Source of the DNA: Sphingomonas_O antarctica
GTDB taxonomy: Bacteria; Pseudomonadota; Alphaproteobacteria; Sphingomonadales; Sphingomonadaceae
Direction: 5' to 3'
NCBI RefSeq assembly: GCF_965137005.1
Contig: NZ_CBCRXM010000002.1
Coordinates: 62,001 to 126,000 of the forward strand
Length of the DNA stretch: 64,000 nt
The position numbers and the translations under genes are program-made. The notes under the pieces are model-generated. The model was not told where the DNA came from. It saw only the letters and a program-made list of their open reading frames with translations, and did no database searches. Of this stretch, positions 25,416 through 33,812 are shown piece by piece (the stretch's first letter is position 1; every line of letters begins with the position of its first letter).

Positions 25416-26231
25416 GTGGCGCGCCTCCATCTGCACATGCTGTCGGACTCGACGGGCGAAACGCTCGAGCATCTCGCCGCCGCCGCCCTGGCGCAATTCG
25501 ACGATGTCGAAACGCTCAAACATTTCTGGCCGATGGTCCGCTCCGAACGCCATCTGGCCCGCGTCCTGACCGAGATCCAGCAGAACCCGGGGCTGGTGCT
25601 GTTCACTTTGGTCAATCAGGAATTGCGCGGGAAGCTGGAGGCGGCGTGCCATTCGCTGGGGTTGCCTGCGGTGGGCGCGCTCGACAGCGTCACCGCCGCG
25701 CTCCAGGACATGCTCGGCCAGCGCGCGGAAGGCAGACCGGGGCGGCAGCATGTCCTCGACGAAGCCTATTTCGCGCGGGTCGATGCGATCCAATACACCA
25801 TCGCGCATGACGACGGCGTCGGCGCGGACAATTGGGAAGAGGCGGATATCGTCCTCGCGGGGGTCAGCCGCACGTCCAAGACCCCGACATCGATCTACCT
25901 CGCCAATCGCGGGTACAAGACCGCGAACATCCCGTTGGTGCCGGGCGTTGCCCCGCCCGACAATCTGTTCACGCTGAAACACCCGCTGGTAGTCGGATTG
26001 GTGACGAGCGCGGAGCGGCTGGTGGCGGTCCGCCGCAACCGGCTGCTGTCGATGGGACAAACCGCCGATACCGATTATGTCGATGCCGAGCGGGTGGCCA
26101 ATGAGATCGCGCATGCGCGGCGGATGTTCGCCGACAATGGCTGGCCCATGATCGACATGACGCGGCGATCGATCGAGGAGGGTGCCGCGGCGATTATCGG
26201 CTTGCTGAGCGAGCGCGAGGCGGCGGCGTGA
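25416..26231 (+). CDS. pyruvate, phosphate dikinase regulatory protein (PPSR family)
   Basis: 271 residues from GTG 25416. Begins MARLHLHMLSDSTGETLEHL, the DUF299 signature, and has the P-loop-like GVSRTSKTPTSIYLANRG and the KHPLVVGL stretch. The family phosphorylates and dephosphorylates pyruvate phosphate dikinase or PEP synthetase in response to ADP and Pi. The dikinase is not in the window. First gene of a ppsR-maf-aroE-coaE operon with four overlapping junctions, running away from the origin. Confidence 0.92.
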   Translation: MARLHLHMLSDSTGETLEHLAAAALAQFDDVETLKHFWPMVRSERHLARVLTEIQQNPGLVLFTLVNQELRGKLEAACHSLGLPAVGALDSVTAALQDMLGQRAEGRPGRQHVLDEAYFARVDAIQYTIAHDDGVGADNWEEADIVLAGVSRTSKTPTSIYLANRGYKTANIPLVPGVAPPDNLFTLKHPLVVGLVTSAERLVAVRRNRLLSMGQTADTDYVDAERVANEIAHARRMFADNGWPMIDMTRRSIEEGAAAIIGLLSEREAAA

Positions 26232-26809
26232 CGCTCGTGCTCGCCTCCACATCGCCGTCGCGCCGGCTGATGCTCGAAAATGCCGGCGTGCCGTTCGAGG
26301 TCGTCAAACCCCTGGTCGACGAGGATGCCGCCAAGGCGTCACTCGGCGATCTGCCGCCGCGCGATCTCGCCGATGCGCTCGCCGAACTGAAGGCGCGCAA
26401 GGTGTCGGCGTCGCGGCCGGGCGATCTGGTGCTCGGTTGCGATTCGGTGGTCGCGCTCGATGACGGCACGCGGATCGACAAGCCGGGCGCGAATCTGGCG
26501 GCGCAATTGCGGCTGATGTCGGGGCGGACGCACCGGCTCCATTCGGCGGCGGTGGTGTGCGAAAACGGCCAGCCGGTGTGGCGCGCGATCGAAGTTGCGA
26601 CGATGCACGTCCGCCAGCTCAGCGACGCCTTCATCGCCGATTACGTCGCGCGCGATCCCGAAGCCCAATGGTGCGCGGGCGGTTATCGCATCGAAGGGCC
26701 CGGCGCGCAGCTGTTCAGCCGCGTCGACGGCAGCTGGTTCGCGATCATGGGCCTGCCGCTGATCCCGCTGCTGGCATGGTTGCGCGCGCGGGGAGTTGTG
26801 CTGTCGTGA
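26228..26809 (+). CDS. Maf-family nucleoside triphosphate pyrophosphatase
   Basis: 193 residues from GTG 26228 (GTGA overlap with ppsR). Starts TLVLASTSPSRRLMLENAG, the Maf signature, with LVLGCDSVVALD (catalytic Asp) and GAQLFSRVDGSWFAIMGLPL near the end. Maf proteins hydrolyse dTTP/UTP or modified nucleotides to the monophosphate and keep them out of nucleic acids. The GGYRIEGPGAQ stretch, in place of GGYAIQG, leaves the subgroup open. Confidence 0.9.
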   Translation: MTLVLASTSPSRRLMLENAGVPFEVVKPLVDEDAAKASLGDLPPRDLADALAELKARKVSASRPGDLVLGCDSVVALDDGTRIDKPGANLAAQLRLMSGRTHRLHSAAVVCENGQPVWRAIEVATMHVRQLSDAFIADYVARDPEAQWCAGGYRIEGPGAQLFSRVDGSWFAIMGLPLIPLLAWLRARGVVLS

Positions 26810-27651
26810 CGCCATTTGCCGAGGTCATCGGCGATCCGATCGCGCAGTCCAAATCGCCGAGGATTCACGGGTTCTGGCTCGAAAAGCTCGGGATCGATGC
26901 GGCGTATCGCGCGCATCTGGTGGCGCCGGACGGCGTTGGCGCTTATCTGGCCGATCGCCGCACCGATCCGGACTGGCGCGGGTGCAACGTCACCATGCCG
27001 CACAAACAGGCGGTGCAACCGTTTCTCGACACCGTATCGCGCACCGCCAGCCGGATCGGCGCGATTAACACGGTTTATGTCCAGCAGGACCGGCTGATCG
27101 GCGACAATACCGATGGCGAGGGGTTTTTGGAGCCGCTGACGCAGTGGCTGGGACAGACGCATCTGTTTCGCATGGCGCGGGTGCTGGGTGCGGGCGGGGC
27201 GGCGCGGGCGATCACGGCGGCTTTGGTCGATCATGGGTTTACGCTGGTCGTGGCGGGGCGGGATGCCGCCAAGTGCGAGACGATTCTGGCACAATTGCCT
27301 GGCGAGCATCACGCGACGACGCTCGATCATTTTGCCGATCCGACCGATTTTGCGTTCGATGATCGCGACGGGCTGTTCGATCTCGTCGTGAATACCACGC
27401 CGTTGGGGATGGCCGGGCGCGAACCGCTGCGATTCGACTTCAGTCACGTCCCGCCGGGCAGCATCGTTTATGACATCGTGACGTCGCCGGTGCGCACACC
27501 GCTGTTGATCGAGGCCGAGACGCGTGGATTCCGTACGATCGACGGCCTGGCGATGCTGATCGGTCAGGCCGCTGCGGCGTTTCGCCTGTTCTTCGGAGCA
27601 GATGCGCCGCGCGAGCATGATGCCGAGCTTCGCGCGTTGCTCGAATCATGA
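26806..27651 (+). CDS. aroE: shikimate dehydrogenase
   Basis: 281 residues from GTG 26806 (GTGA overlap with maf). Shikimate-binding motif VIGDPIAQSKSPRIHGFWL, catalytic Lys in NVTMPHKQAVQPFL and Asp in GDNTDGEGF, then the NADP-binding VLGAGGAARAITAALVDHG and VVNTTPLGMAGREP. Reduces 3-dehydroshikimate in the aromatic amino acid pathway. The family is typical of the AroE of Alphaproteobacteria in length and order. Overlaps coaE by four bases. Confidence 0.96.
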   Translation: MTPFAEVIGDPIAQSKSPRIHGFWLEKLGIDAAYRAHLVAPDGVGAYLADRRTDPDWRGCNVTMPHKQAVQPFLDTVSRTASRIGAINTVYVQQDRLIGDNTDGEGFLEPLTQWLGQTHLFRMARVLGAGGAARAITAALVDHGFTLVVAGRDAAKCETILAQLPGEHHATTLDHFADPTDFAFDDRDGLFDLVVNTTPLGMAGREPLRFDFSHVPPGSIVYDIVTSPVRTPLLIEAETRGFRTIDGLAMLIGQAAAAFRLFFGADAPREHDAELRALLES

Positions 27652-28241
27652 TCACCATTGGCCTGACCGGTTCGATCGGCATGGGCAAATCGACCGTCGC
27701 GGCGATGTTCGCCGATCTGGGCGTGCCGGTGTTCGATGCCGATGCCGCCGTCCGCCGCTTGCAGGGGGCGGACGGCGTTTTGCTCGCCCCTATCGAGGCG
27801 GCGTTTCCCGGTACCACTGGCCCGCAAGGCGTCGACCGCGCCGCATTGTCGCAAGTCCTGCACGACCCCGCCGCGCTCAAACGGCTCGAAGCAATCGTTC
27901 ATCCTGCGGTGGGCGAAGAGCGCGCGCAATTCCTCCACGACCATGCCACGGCGCCGATCGTCGTGTTCGACGTGCCGCTGCTGTTCGAAACCGGCGGCAA
28001 CGATCGGGTCGATGTCACCGTCGTCGTGTCCGCGCCCGCAGCGGTCCAGCGTCAGCGCGTCCTGGCGCGTGACGGCATGACGCCAGCCAAGTTCGACGCG
28101 ATCCTCGGGCGGCAAATGCCCGATGCGGAAAAACGCGCGCGCGCCGATCATGTCGTCGACACCGCCGCGTCGCTGGACGAAACCCGGGCACAGGTAAGCG
28201 CGCTGATTGAAGGGCTTAGCGCACAACTTGGCGGCGGTTGA
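27648..28241 (+). CDS. coaE: dephospho-CoA kinase
   Basis: 197 residues. P-loop GLTGSIGMGKSTVAAMFADL, then GVPVFDADAAVRRL with the catalytic Asp, and FDVPLLFETGGNDRVD, all diagnostic of CoaE, the last step of coenzyme A synthesis. ATGA overlap with aroE. The aroE-coaE-dnaQ order next to hemE and the origin is conserved in Alphaproteobacteria. Confidence 0.96.
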   Translation: MITIGLTGSIGMGKSTVAAMFADLGVPVFDADAAVRRLQGADGVLLAPIEAAFPGTTGPQGVDRAALSQVLHDPAALKRLEAIVHPAVGEERAQFLHDHATAPIVVFDVPLLFETGGNDRVDVTVVVSAPAAVQRQRVLARDGMTPAKFDAILGRQMPDAEKRARADHVVDTAASLDETRAQVSALIEGLSAQLGGG

Positions 28242-28275
28242 GGGTTGACCCGAAAGCGCCTACGTTAAACGCTTC

Positions 28276-28995
28276 ATGCGCGAAATCGTCTTCGATACCG
28301 AAACCACCGGCCTCGACCCGCAACAGGGCGACCGGGTGGTCGAAATCGGCTGTGTCGAACTGATCAACCGGTGCGAGACGGGCAATGTTTATCACGCCTA
28401 TTTCAACCCCGGCATGCCGATGCCGTCGATCGCCGAACAGGTGCACGGGCTGAGCGACGCGTTCCTTGCCGACAAGCCGTGGTTCGAGGATCAGGTCGAA
28501 GACCTGCTCGACTTCCTCGGTGACGCGCCGCTGATTGCGCACAATGCCAATTTCGATTTCGGCTTCGTCAATAACGAGCTGGGGCTGTGCGGCCGCCTGC
28601 ATTTGCCGATGAGCCGGATGATCTGCACCGCGGCGATGTCGCGCAGCCGCCATCCCGGCGCGAAACATTCGCTCGACGCTCTGTGCTCGCGCTATGGCAT
28701 CGACCGCAGCCACCGCACGCTGCACGGCGCGTTGCTCGACGCGCAATTGCTGACCCAGGTCTATATCGAGCTGACCGGCGGGCGGCAGATCGGGCTCGAC
28801 ATGGCGTCGCCGGTGGCGGTGGAAACCGTGGCGCACGTGATGGTCACACCGCTGCAGCGCACGCCGCGCTACGCCACCGTCACCAATGCCGAACTGGAAC
28901 GCCACGCGGCGTTCGTCGCGAAGCTCGACGACCCGATCTGGGCGTGGGGCCAAGCGGGCGAGTCGGGCGTTGGCCAGAGTAACCGGGCTGCGTAA
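28276..28995 (+). CDS. dnaQ: DNA polymerase III epsilon (proofreading) subunit
   Basis: 239 residues. DEDDh exonuclease: motif I REIVFDTETTGLDP (Asp and Glu), motif II in LIAHNANFDFGFVNNE, motif III with the His in HRTLHGALLDAQLL. Standard epsilon length, with a C-terminal tail that should hold the DnaE and clamp contacts (clamp motif not clear). Removes misincorporated bases during replication. It follows coaE by 34 bases and may be in the same transcript. Confidence 0.96.
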   Translation: MREIVFDTETTGLDPQQGDRVVEIGCVELINRCETGNVYHAYFNPGMPMPSIAEQVHGLSDAFLADKPWFEDQVEDLLDFLGDAPLIAHNANFDFGFVNNELGLCGRLHLPMSRMICTAAMSRSRHPGAKHSLDALCSRYGIDRSHRTLHGALLDAQLLTQVYIELTGGRQIGLDMASPVAVETVAHVMVTPLQRTPRYATVTNAELERHAAFVAKLDDPIWAWGQAGESGVGQSNRAA

Positions 28996-29039
28996 AAGGG
29001 CCGGGAGATAAATTTGAAACTGCCAAAGGAGGCGCACAA

Positions 29040-29609
29040 ATGGACATTCGCGTATCGGGTCACCAGACCGACACGGGGACCGCGCTTCAGGGCCATGTCG
29101 AAGACCGGCTGAATGCGATCGCCGACAAATATTTCTCGCGCACGATCAGCGCCAATGTGACGTTCGGCAAGGGTCCGCACGACAATGGCTTCACCTGCGA
29201 TATCATGGCCAATGTGATGAAGGGCACCGTGCTGAAAGCGCATCACGATGCCCAGGACGCCAAGCTCGCCTTCAACGGCGCGGCGGACAAGATCGAAAAG
29301 CAGCTGCGCCGTTATATGCGCCGATTGAAGGACAAGACCGGCAACGGGTCCGACGAAATCGAGGCGATCGAAGCGGGCTACACCGTATTCCAGGCGCAGG
29401 ACGACGAAGACGAAGTCGCCGACAACATGCCGATCATCGCCGAAACGCGTGTCGATGTCCCCGAAGCCACGGTTGGCGACGCGGTTATGATGCTCGATTT
29501 GCGCCACACCAACGCCATGCTGTTCAAAAACAGCGGAACGGGTTATTACAACATGGTCTATCGCCGTGGCGACGGTACGATCGGTTGGGTCGAACCCGCG
29601 CGCGCCTAA
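29040..29609 (+). CDS. hpf: long-form ribosome hibernation promoting factor
   Basis: 189 residues. The N-terminal ribosome-binding domain (MDIRVSGHQTDTGTALQGHV to about 100) is followed by a linker and the C-terminal dimerisation domain (ETRVDVPEATVGDAVMMLDL; NAMLFKNSGTGYYNMVYRRG), which marks the long HPF that makes 100S ribosome dimers. A near-perfect Shine-Dalgarno AAAGGAGG at 29024-29031 implies strong translation. It is followed by ptsN, as in many Proteobacteria where hpf and ptsN follow rpoN. Confidence 0.95.
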   Translation: MDIRVSGHQTDTGTALQGHVEDRLNAIADKYFSRTISANVTFGKGPHDNGFTCDIMANVMKGTVLKAHHDAQDAKLAFNGAADKIEKQLRRYMRRLKDKTGNGSDEIEAIEAGYTVFQAQDDEDEVADNMPIIAETRVDVPEATVGDAVMMLDLRHTNAMLFKNSGTGYYNMVYRRGDGTIGWVEPARA

Positions 29610-29627
29610 AGGATATAAGAGAAACTC

Positions 29628-30086
29628 ATGTTCGATATCACGCGCCCCGGCGCGGTGGCCCCCGCGATGCATGTCGCGGGGAAAAAACCGCTGTTCCACG
29701 AACTCGCGGCGATGGCGGCGAAGGCGCACGCCCTCGACGCGGGCGAGATTCTCGAATTGCTGACCGAGCGTGAGCGGCTGGGCCCGACCGGGTTCGGCGG
29801 CGGCACGGCGATTCCGCACGCGCGCATTCCCGGACTCGATCATGTCGTCGGCAGCTTCGCGCGGCTGACGCATCCGGTCGATTATGCCGCGGTCGACGGC
29901 GTGCCGGTCGATCTGGTCTATTTGTTGCTGTCGCCCGTCGATGCCGGTGCGGCGCATTTGAAGGCGCTGGCGCATGTCAGCCGGCTGCTGCGCGACAAAT
30001 CGTGCGTCGCCAAGTTGCGCGATGCCGGGTCGTCGGATGCGATCGTCGCCTTGCTCGACCCCGAGGATTGGCGTGACGCCGCCTGA
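29628..30086 (+). CDS. ptsN: PTS IIA-like nitrogen regulatory protein
   Basis: 152 residues with the IIA(Ntr) fold: the phospho-acceptor His is in TAIPHARIPG (residue 64), followed by VPVDLVYLLLSPVDAGAAHL, typical of PtsN. It relays phosphate from EI(Ntr) and NPr and regulates potassium transport and stress responses. It lies 18 bases after hpf. Translationally coupled with the thioesterase gene, whose GTG begins inside its last codons. Confidence 0.95.
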   Translation: MFDITRPGAVAPAMHVAGKKPLFHELAAMAAKAHALDAGEILELLTERERLGPTGFGGGTAIPHARIPGLDHVVGSFARLTHPVDYAAVDGVPVDLVYLLLSPVDAGAAHLKALAHVSRLLRDKSCVAKLRDAGSSDAIVALLDPEDWRDAA

Positions 30087-30534
30087 CGCATCTCCCGGGG
30101 CAGCGCATCACCGCGCGCTCGAATCGCTGTATCGCGCGGCGCCGATCAATTCGCTGTTCCCGTCGAAGCTGGAGATTGTCGAAGACGGGTTTGCGCGCAT
30201 TCGCTTCACCGTCGGCAGCGAACATTATCACGCCGCGGGCGCGCTGCACGGTACCGCCTATTTCAAGATGCTCGATGACGCGGCTTTCTATGCCGTCAAC
30301 AGTTTGGTCAGCGACCGGTTCTTGCTGACCACCGCGTTCAACCTGCTGTTTACGAAACCGCTCAAGGCCGGTGAATTGATCGCCGAAGGGCGCTGGATCA
30401 GCGGTAAACGCCGCGTGTACGTCGCCGACGCGCGGCTGATCGACAGCGAAGGGGAGGAAGCCGCGCGCGGCACCGGCACCTTCATGCGCTCGCAAATCCC
30501 GCTCTCGTCGCTGCCCGGCTACGCGCGGCCATGA
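30073..30534 (+). CDS. PaaI-type hotdog thioesterase
   Basis: 153 residues from GTG 30073, which overlaps ptsN by 14 bases. One hotdog domain: EHYHAAGALHGTAYFKMLDDAAFYAV carries the HGG-like active-site loop (here LHGTAYF), with LTTAFNLLFTKPLKAGELIAEG as the second strand pair. PaaI-family enzymes hydrolyse acyl-CoA thioesters; the substrate here is unknown. The longer open frame upstream is a shadow of ptsN. Confidence 0.85.
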   Translation: MTPPDASPGAAHHRALESLYRAAPINSLFPSKLEIVEDGFARIRFTVGSEHYHAAGALHGTAYFKMLDDAAFYAVNSLVSDRFLLTTAFNLLFTKPLKAGELIAEGRWISGKRRVYVADARLIDSEGEEAARGTGTFMRSQIPLSSLPGYARP

Positions 30535-30857
30535 CCCTCGCCACCGGCGTGGCGGTTTCGCTCATGCTGCGGCGCACACAAGACGCGGGCGGGTTTGCCA
30601 CGGTGCTGTCGAAAGGCGGGGCAGAGGGCGGCGGCATCCTCGTGCAATGCGCCGAACGCGGGCTGACGACCGCGCTGATGGAGCGTCAGATGGCTTCCGG
30701 CTTTCGTTATGAATGGCGCCCGACCGGTCCCGACTCACCCGAAAAATGGGCAGACTATGTTGCGCTGCGGAAAAAGTCCGACCCGGATTTGTGGGTTATC
30801 GAACTGGACGTCGCGGATGCGCAACGGTTCGTCGCGGATAACTTTGCGTTCGATTGA
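30531..30857 (+). CDS. DUF1491 family protein
   Basis: 108 residues. Carries GFATVLSKGGAEGGGILVQ and later RKKSDPDLWVIELDVADAQRFVADNF, recognisable as DUF1491, a small alphaproteobacterial family of unknown function. The ATG at 30531 overlaps the thioesterase stop (ATGA). No signal or membrane segment. Likely last gene of the hpf-ptsN operon. Confidence 0.85.
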   Translation: MTLATGVAVSLMLRRTQDAGGFATVLSKGGAEGGGILVQCAERGLTTALMERQMASGFRYEWRPTGPDSPEKWADYVALRKKSDPDLWVIELDVADAQRFVADNFAFD

Positions 30858-31025
30858 CTTCATTAACCGGTGACCGGACATGCAGGCTTCGGACCAACGC
30901 GTAGCCGCGCTTGCCCCTGAATTCACCGGGGTGGCACGGACGCAGACGACCGGACGGGTGGGGCATCACCAATACGACTACCGACGATGCTTCGTTGCGT
31001 TCGGACGCACTATGATAATGTTTGA

Positions 31026-31640
31026 ATGTCGATTTTGTTTCGTGCCGCAAGTGTCGCGGCCTCTGCTTTCTTCGCTTTTGCCGCTGCCGGCGGCCTGACA
31101 GGCGGCGCCACGCTTCGCGCCCAGTTTGTCGATCCGGCCTCCATCGCCACCACTGCGCTCCCGGCTTCGCCGGATGTGGCGCGCGCGTCGGACGATGGCA
31201 TTTCGATCCCCACGCCCGAAGCGCAGGACGCGCCAGTGTCCAAGCCGGTGGTTCAGGCGCTCGTCGAAGCGCCGGTCGATGCGACCCAGCATAATTGCGT
31301 CGCCACTGCGGTCTATTACGAGTCCAAGGGTGAACCCGTCGCCGGCCAGTTGGCCGTGGCGCGCGTCATCATGAACCGCGCCAAATCGGGCCGCTTCGCC
31401 AAGACGCCCTGCGGCGTCGTGACGCAGCGCAGCCAGTTTTCGTTCGTCCATGGCGGCAATCTGCCGACGCCCCCGGAAAACGCCGCGTGGCGCCAGGCCA
31501 AGCTGATCGCCCGCATGGCGATGGGTGACGTCTATGCCGGCCCCGCCGCGACCGCGCTGTATTTCCATGCCAAGCGCGTCTCGCCCGGCTGGAACCGCAC
31601 CAGCCTGGGTGCGATCGGCAACCACATCTTCTATCGCTAG
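31026..31640 (+). CDS. SleB/CwlJ-type cell-wall hydrolase
   Basis: 204 residues. A signal peptide or anchor (1-28), a Pro/Ala-rich linker, then the hydrolase domain with CVATAVYYESKGEPVAGQLA and RQAKLIARMAMGDVYAGP. The catalytic Glu of the family is in the YYESKGEP motif. Such enzymes cut peptidoglycan (transglycosylase type); outside spore formers they are thought to act in growth or division. A TATGATAAT box lies at 31011-31019, just before the start, and could be the -10 element of a nearly leaderless transcript. Confidence 0.9.
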   Translation: MSILFRAASVAASAFFAFAAAGGLTGGATLRAQFVDPASIATTALPASPDVARASDDGISIPTPEAQDAPVSKPVVQALVEAPVDATQHNCVATAVYYESKGEPVAGQLAVARVIMNRAKSGRFAKTPCGVVTQRSQFSFVHGGNLPTPPENAAWRQAKLIARMAMGDVYAGPAATALYFHAKRVSPGWNRTSLGAIGNHIFYR

Positions 31641-31658
31641 AACGCTTTTCAGCGTTCT
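31639..31658. terminator. short hairpin after the hydrolase gene
   Basis: AGAACGCT-tttc-AGCGTTCT, a perfect 8-bp stem starting at the stop codon of the SleB-like gene. No T-run follows, so termination is only possible, not shown. Confidence 0.4.
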
Positions 31659-31680
31659 ATAGACGTTCTAAAGGGAGTGG

Positions 31681-32148
31681 ATGCTCGATGCGTCCGCTCC
31701 CTTGATCGCGCGTGATGTCGCGCGCGGCGCGGCGCGGTTGCTGATGCGTCACGATTGCCTGGCCATCGCCGAAGTATCGCTGGGCAATGGCCGCCGTGCC
31801 GATTTGATGGGCCTGTGCCCCAAGGGCAATGTGACCATCGTCGAGATCAAGGTCAGCCGTGCCGATCTGCTCGGGGACGCCAAATGGCCCGAATATCTCG
31901 ATTATTGCGACCGGTTCTTCTGGGCGATTCCCGAACATCTCGACCGCGCCTTGCTCGACCGGCCCGAATTGATGCCCGAACGCGCGGGGCTGATCGTCGC
32001 GGATCGTTATGATGCGGCGATCGTCCGGGAACCGGCGCACCATCCGCTCGCGCCGTCGCGGCGGCGGGCCGAAACGCTCAGGTTCGCGCGGCGCGCGGCA
32101 CGGCGTCTGCTGGTCGAAATCGACGATGGGATCGTCGCGCTTATCTAG
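31681..32148 (+). CDS. mmcB: MmcB-family DNA repair protein
   Basis: 155 residues. The restriction-endonuclease-like core has the order Glu-Asp-ExK: LAIAEVSLGNGRRADLMGL then GNVTIVEIKVSRADLLGDAK, followed by KWPEYLDYCDRFFWAIPE. This is MmcB (DUF2239-like relatives excluded), a nuclease-fold protein of the SOS-linked imuAB pathway in Caulobacter. It follows the cell-wall hydrolase by 40 bases. No LexA box of the type GTTC-N7-GTTC is evident upstream. Confidence 0.82.
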   Translation: MLDASAPLIARDVARGAARLLMRHDCLAIAEVSLGNGRRADLMGLCPKGNVTIVEIKVSRADLLGDAKWPEYLDYCDRFFWAIPEHLDRALLDRPELMPERAGLIVADRYDAAIVREPAHHPLAPSRRRAETLRFARRAARRLLVEIDDGIVALI

Positions 32149-32150
32149 GC

Positions 32151-32747
32151 TCAGTTGGGCCCGTATTTGGACTTGGGCTTGGGCTTGGCCTCGTCGATCT
32201 GGCGCAGGATCACCGCTGCCCGGGGATCGCGCGCGGCATAATCGCGCGCGCTGAGCCCCGATCCGGATTCGGCTTTCAACGGATTGGCGCCGGATCGCAG
32301 CAACAAGGCGACGATCGTCGTATCGTTGTTCTGCACCGCGCGGGTCAGCGCGGTTTCGCCCAAGCTCGACGTCAGATCGGGCAGCGCACCCCGTTCGAGC
32401 AACAACGATACGCCCTCGCTCCACCGCAGCTGCGTCGCGATCAGCAAAGGCGCCTGCCCCTGTTTGTTGCGGAGGTTGGCGTCGGCACCGCGCGACAGCA
32501 GGAAATTGAGATACGTCATGTCGCGCCGCCGCGTGACGATGTGCAGCGCGGTGTCGCCGGTCGCCTGATCCTGGGTATTGATGATGACCTGCGCCGACCC
32601 CGCCTTGGACAGGATCTCGGTGATCTTGGTCCCGTCGGAATCCTTGATCGCCTTCAGGAACGTATAGCTTTGCGAAAAGCCTATCTGCGCGGCGGCGGGA
32701 ACCGCCAGCGCCAATGCCGCACCGGTGATGATCGTCCTTAGTCGCAC
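32151..32747 (-). CDS. secreted ankyrin-repeat protein
   Basis: 198 residues from GTG 32747 with a signal peptide (RLRTIITGAALALAVPAAAQ). Three to four ankyrin repeats follow, seen as GDTALHIVTRRRDMTYLNFLL, APLLIATQLRWSEGVSLLL and GETALTRAVQNNDTTIVALL with the usual 33-residue spacing; the C-terminus is Lys/Pro-rich (EAKPKPKSKYGPN). It should bind another protein in the periplasm; the partner is unknown. It converges on mmcB with two bases between stops and diverges from sco1. Confidence 0.85.
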   Translation of the reverse strand: MRLRTIITGAALALAVPAAAQIGFSQSYTFLKAIKDSDGTKITEILSKAGSAQVIINTQDQATGDTALHIVTRRRDMTYLNFLLSRGADANLRNKQGQAPLLIATQLRWSEGVSLLLERGALPDLTSSLGETALTRAVQNNDTTIVALLLRSGANPLKAESGSGLSARDYAARDPRAAVILRQIDEAKPKPKSKYGPN

Positions 32748-32811
32748 GCCCGAATTCCCTCGCTGTCGCACCCACTTGCGCGCCGACGCCTCGCACCGCA
32801 AGGCTGAGGCG

Positions 32812-33381
32812 ATGCTGAACAGATTTATGCTTTTTCCCGTTCTCGCGCTCGCCGCTTGCCAGCCTGCGGCCAAACCGCCGCTCGACGGCGCGCGCATCGG
32901 TGGCCCGTTCGCGCTACAGACGACCAGCGGGCGCACCGTCACCGACAAGGATTTCGCGAGCAAGTATCGCATCGTCTATTTCGGCTACACAAATTGTCCC
33001 GACGTCTGCCCGACCGACATGGCCAATCTCGGCCGCGGCGTCGCGCAATTCCGCAAAAGCCATGCCGGCGCGCCGCCGATCGCGCTGATCTTCATCACCG
33101 TCGATCCCAGACGCGACACCCCCGACATAGCGTCGAAATTCGCCCACGCCTTCCTACCGGACGCGGTCGGCCTGTCGGGCAGCGATGCGGCGGTGGCCGG
33201 CGTCAAGACGGCATTCGCGGTCTATGCCAAGGCCGAGCCGGGCGCGACGCCGGGCAGCTACCTCGTCGATCACACCCGCACCTCCTACCTGATGGATCGT
33301 GACGGCAAACCGATGGCGATCCTGCCGTCGGAACAAAGCGCCGAAGCGGTCGCGACGGATCTGGATCGATGGGTGAATTAA
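32812..33381 (+). CDS. SCO1/SenC copper chaperone lipoprotein
   Basis: 189 residues. A lipobox (PVLALAAC) makes it a lipoprotein facing the periplasm; the thioredoxin-like SCO domain has the copper motif YTNCPDVCPTD (CxxxC) and the distal His in LVDHTRTSYLMD. SCO proteins deliver copper to cytochrome c oxidase. The ATG at 32812 fits the lipoprotein signal; the open frame begins earlier. Its end overlaps the YcgN gene by 13 bases. Confidence 0.93.
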   Translation: MLNRFMLFPVLALAACQPAAKPPLDGARIGGPFALQTTSGRTVTDKDFASKYRIVYFGYTNCPDVCPTDMANLGRGVAQFRKSHAGAPPIALIFITVDPRRDTPDIASKFAHAFLPDAVGLSGSDAAVAGVKTAFAVYAKAEPGATPGSYLVDHTRTSYLMDRDGKPMAILPSEQSAEAVATDLDRWVN

Positions 33382-33812
33382 CCCCCTGGTGGGAGACGCT
33401 CCCGCTGAAACAACTCGACGCGGCGCAATGGGAATTGCTGTGCGACGGGTGCGGCAAATGCTGCCTGCACAAGCTCGAGGATGAAGATACCGGCGATTAT
33501 TACCCGACCAACGTCGCCTGCCGCCAGCTCGACCGCCGCACCGCGCAATGCCGCGATTATGCCAATCGCAAGATGCTGGTGCCCGATTGCATCCAGCTGA
33601 GGCTCGACAATCTCGAGGAATTCGACTGGCTGCCGCGCACCTGCGGCTATCGCCTGCGCGCCGAAGGGAAACCGCTACCCGAATGGCACCACCTCAACAC
33701 CGGCAGCCGCGAAAGCGTCCATGAAGCCGGTGCCTCGACGCGCGGCTGGACGATTTCCGAAGTCGATGCCGGCGATCTCGAGGATCACATGGTCACGGAT
33801 CGCGATGTCTGA
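33369..33812 (+). CDS. YcgN-family cysteine-cluster protein
   Basis: 147 residues with a conserved Cys set: LLCDGCGKCCLHKLED near 23-38, then VACRQLDRRTAQCRDY, VPDCIQ and RTCGYRL. This is the YkgJ/YcgN pattern, a putative zinc- or iron-sulphur-binding family (UPF0260) with unknown function. No signal or membrane segment. It sits between sco1 and the zinc peptidase gene and overlaps both, so all three are translated together. Confidence 0.92.
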   Translation: MGELTPWWETLPLKQLDAAQWELLCDGCGKCCLHKLEDEDTGDYYPTNVACRQLDRRTAQCRDYANRKMLVPDCIQLRLDNLEEFDWLPRTCGYRLRAEGKPLPEWHHLNTGSRESVHEAGASTRGWTISEVDAGDLEDHMVTDRDV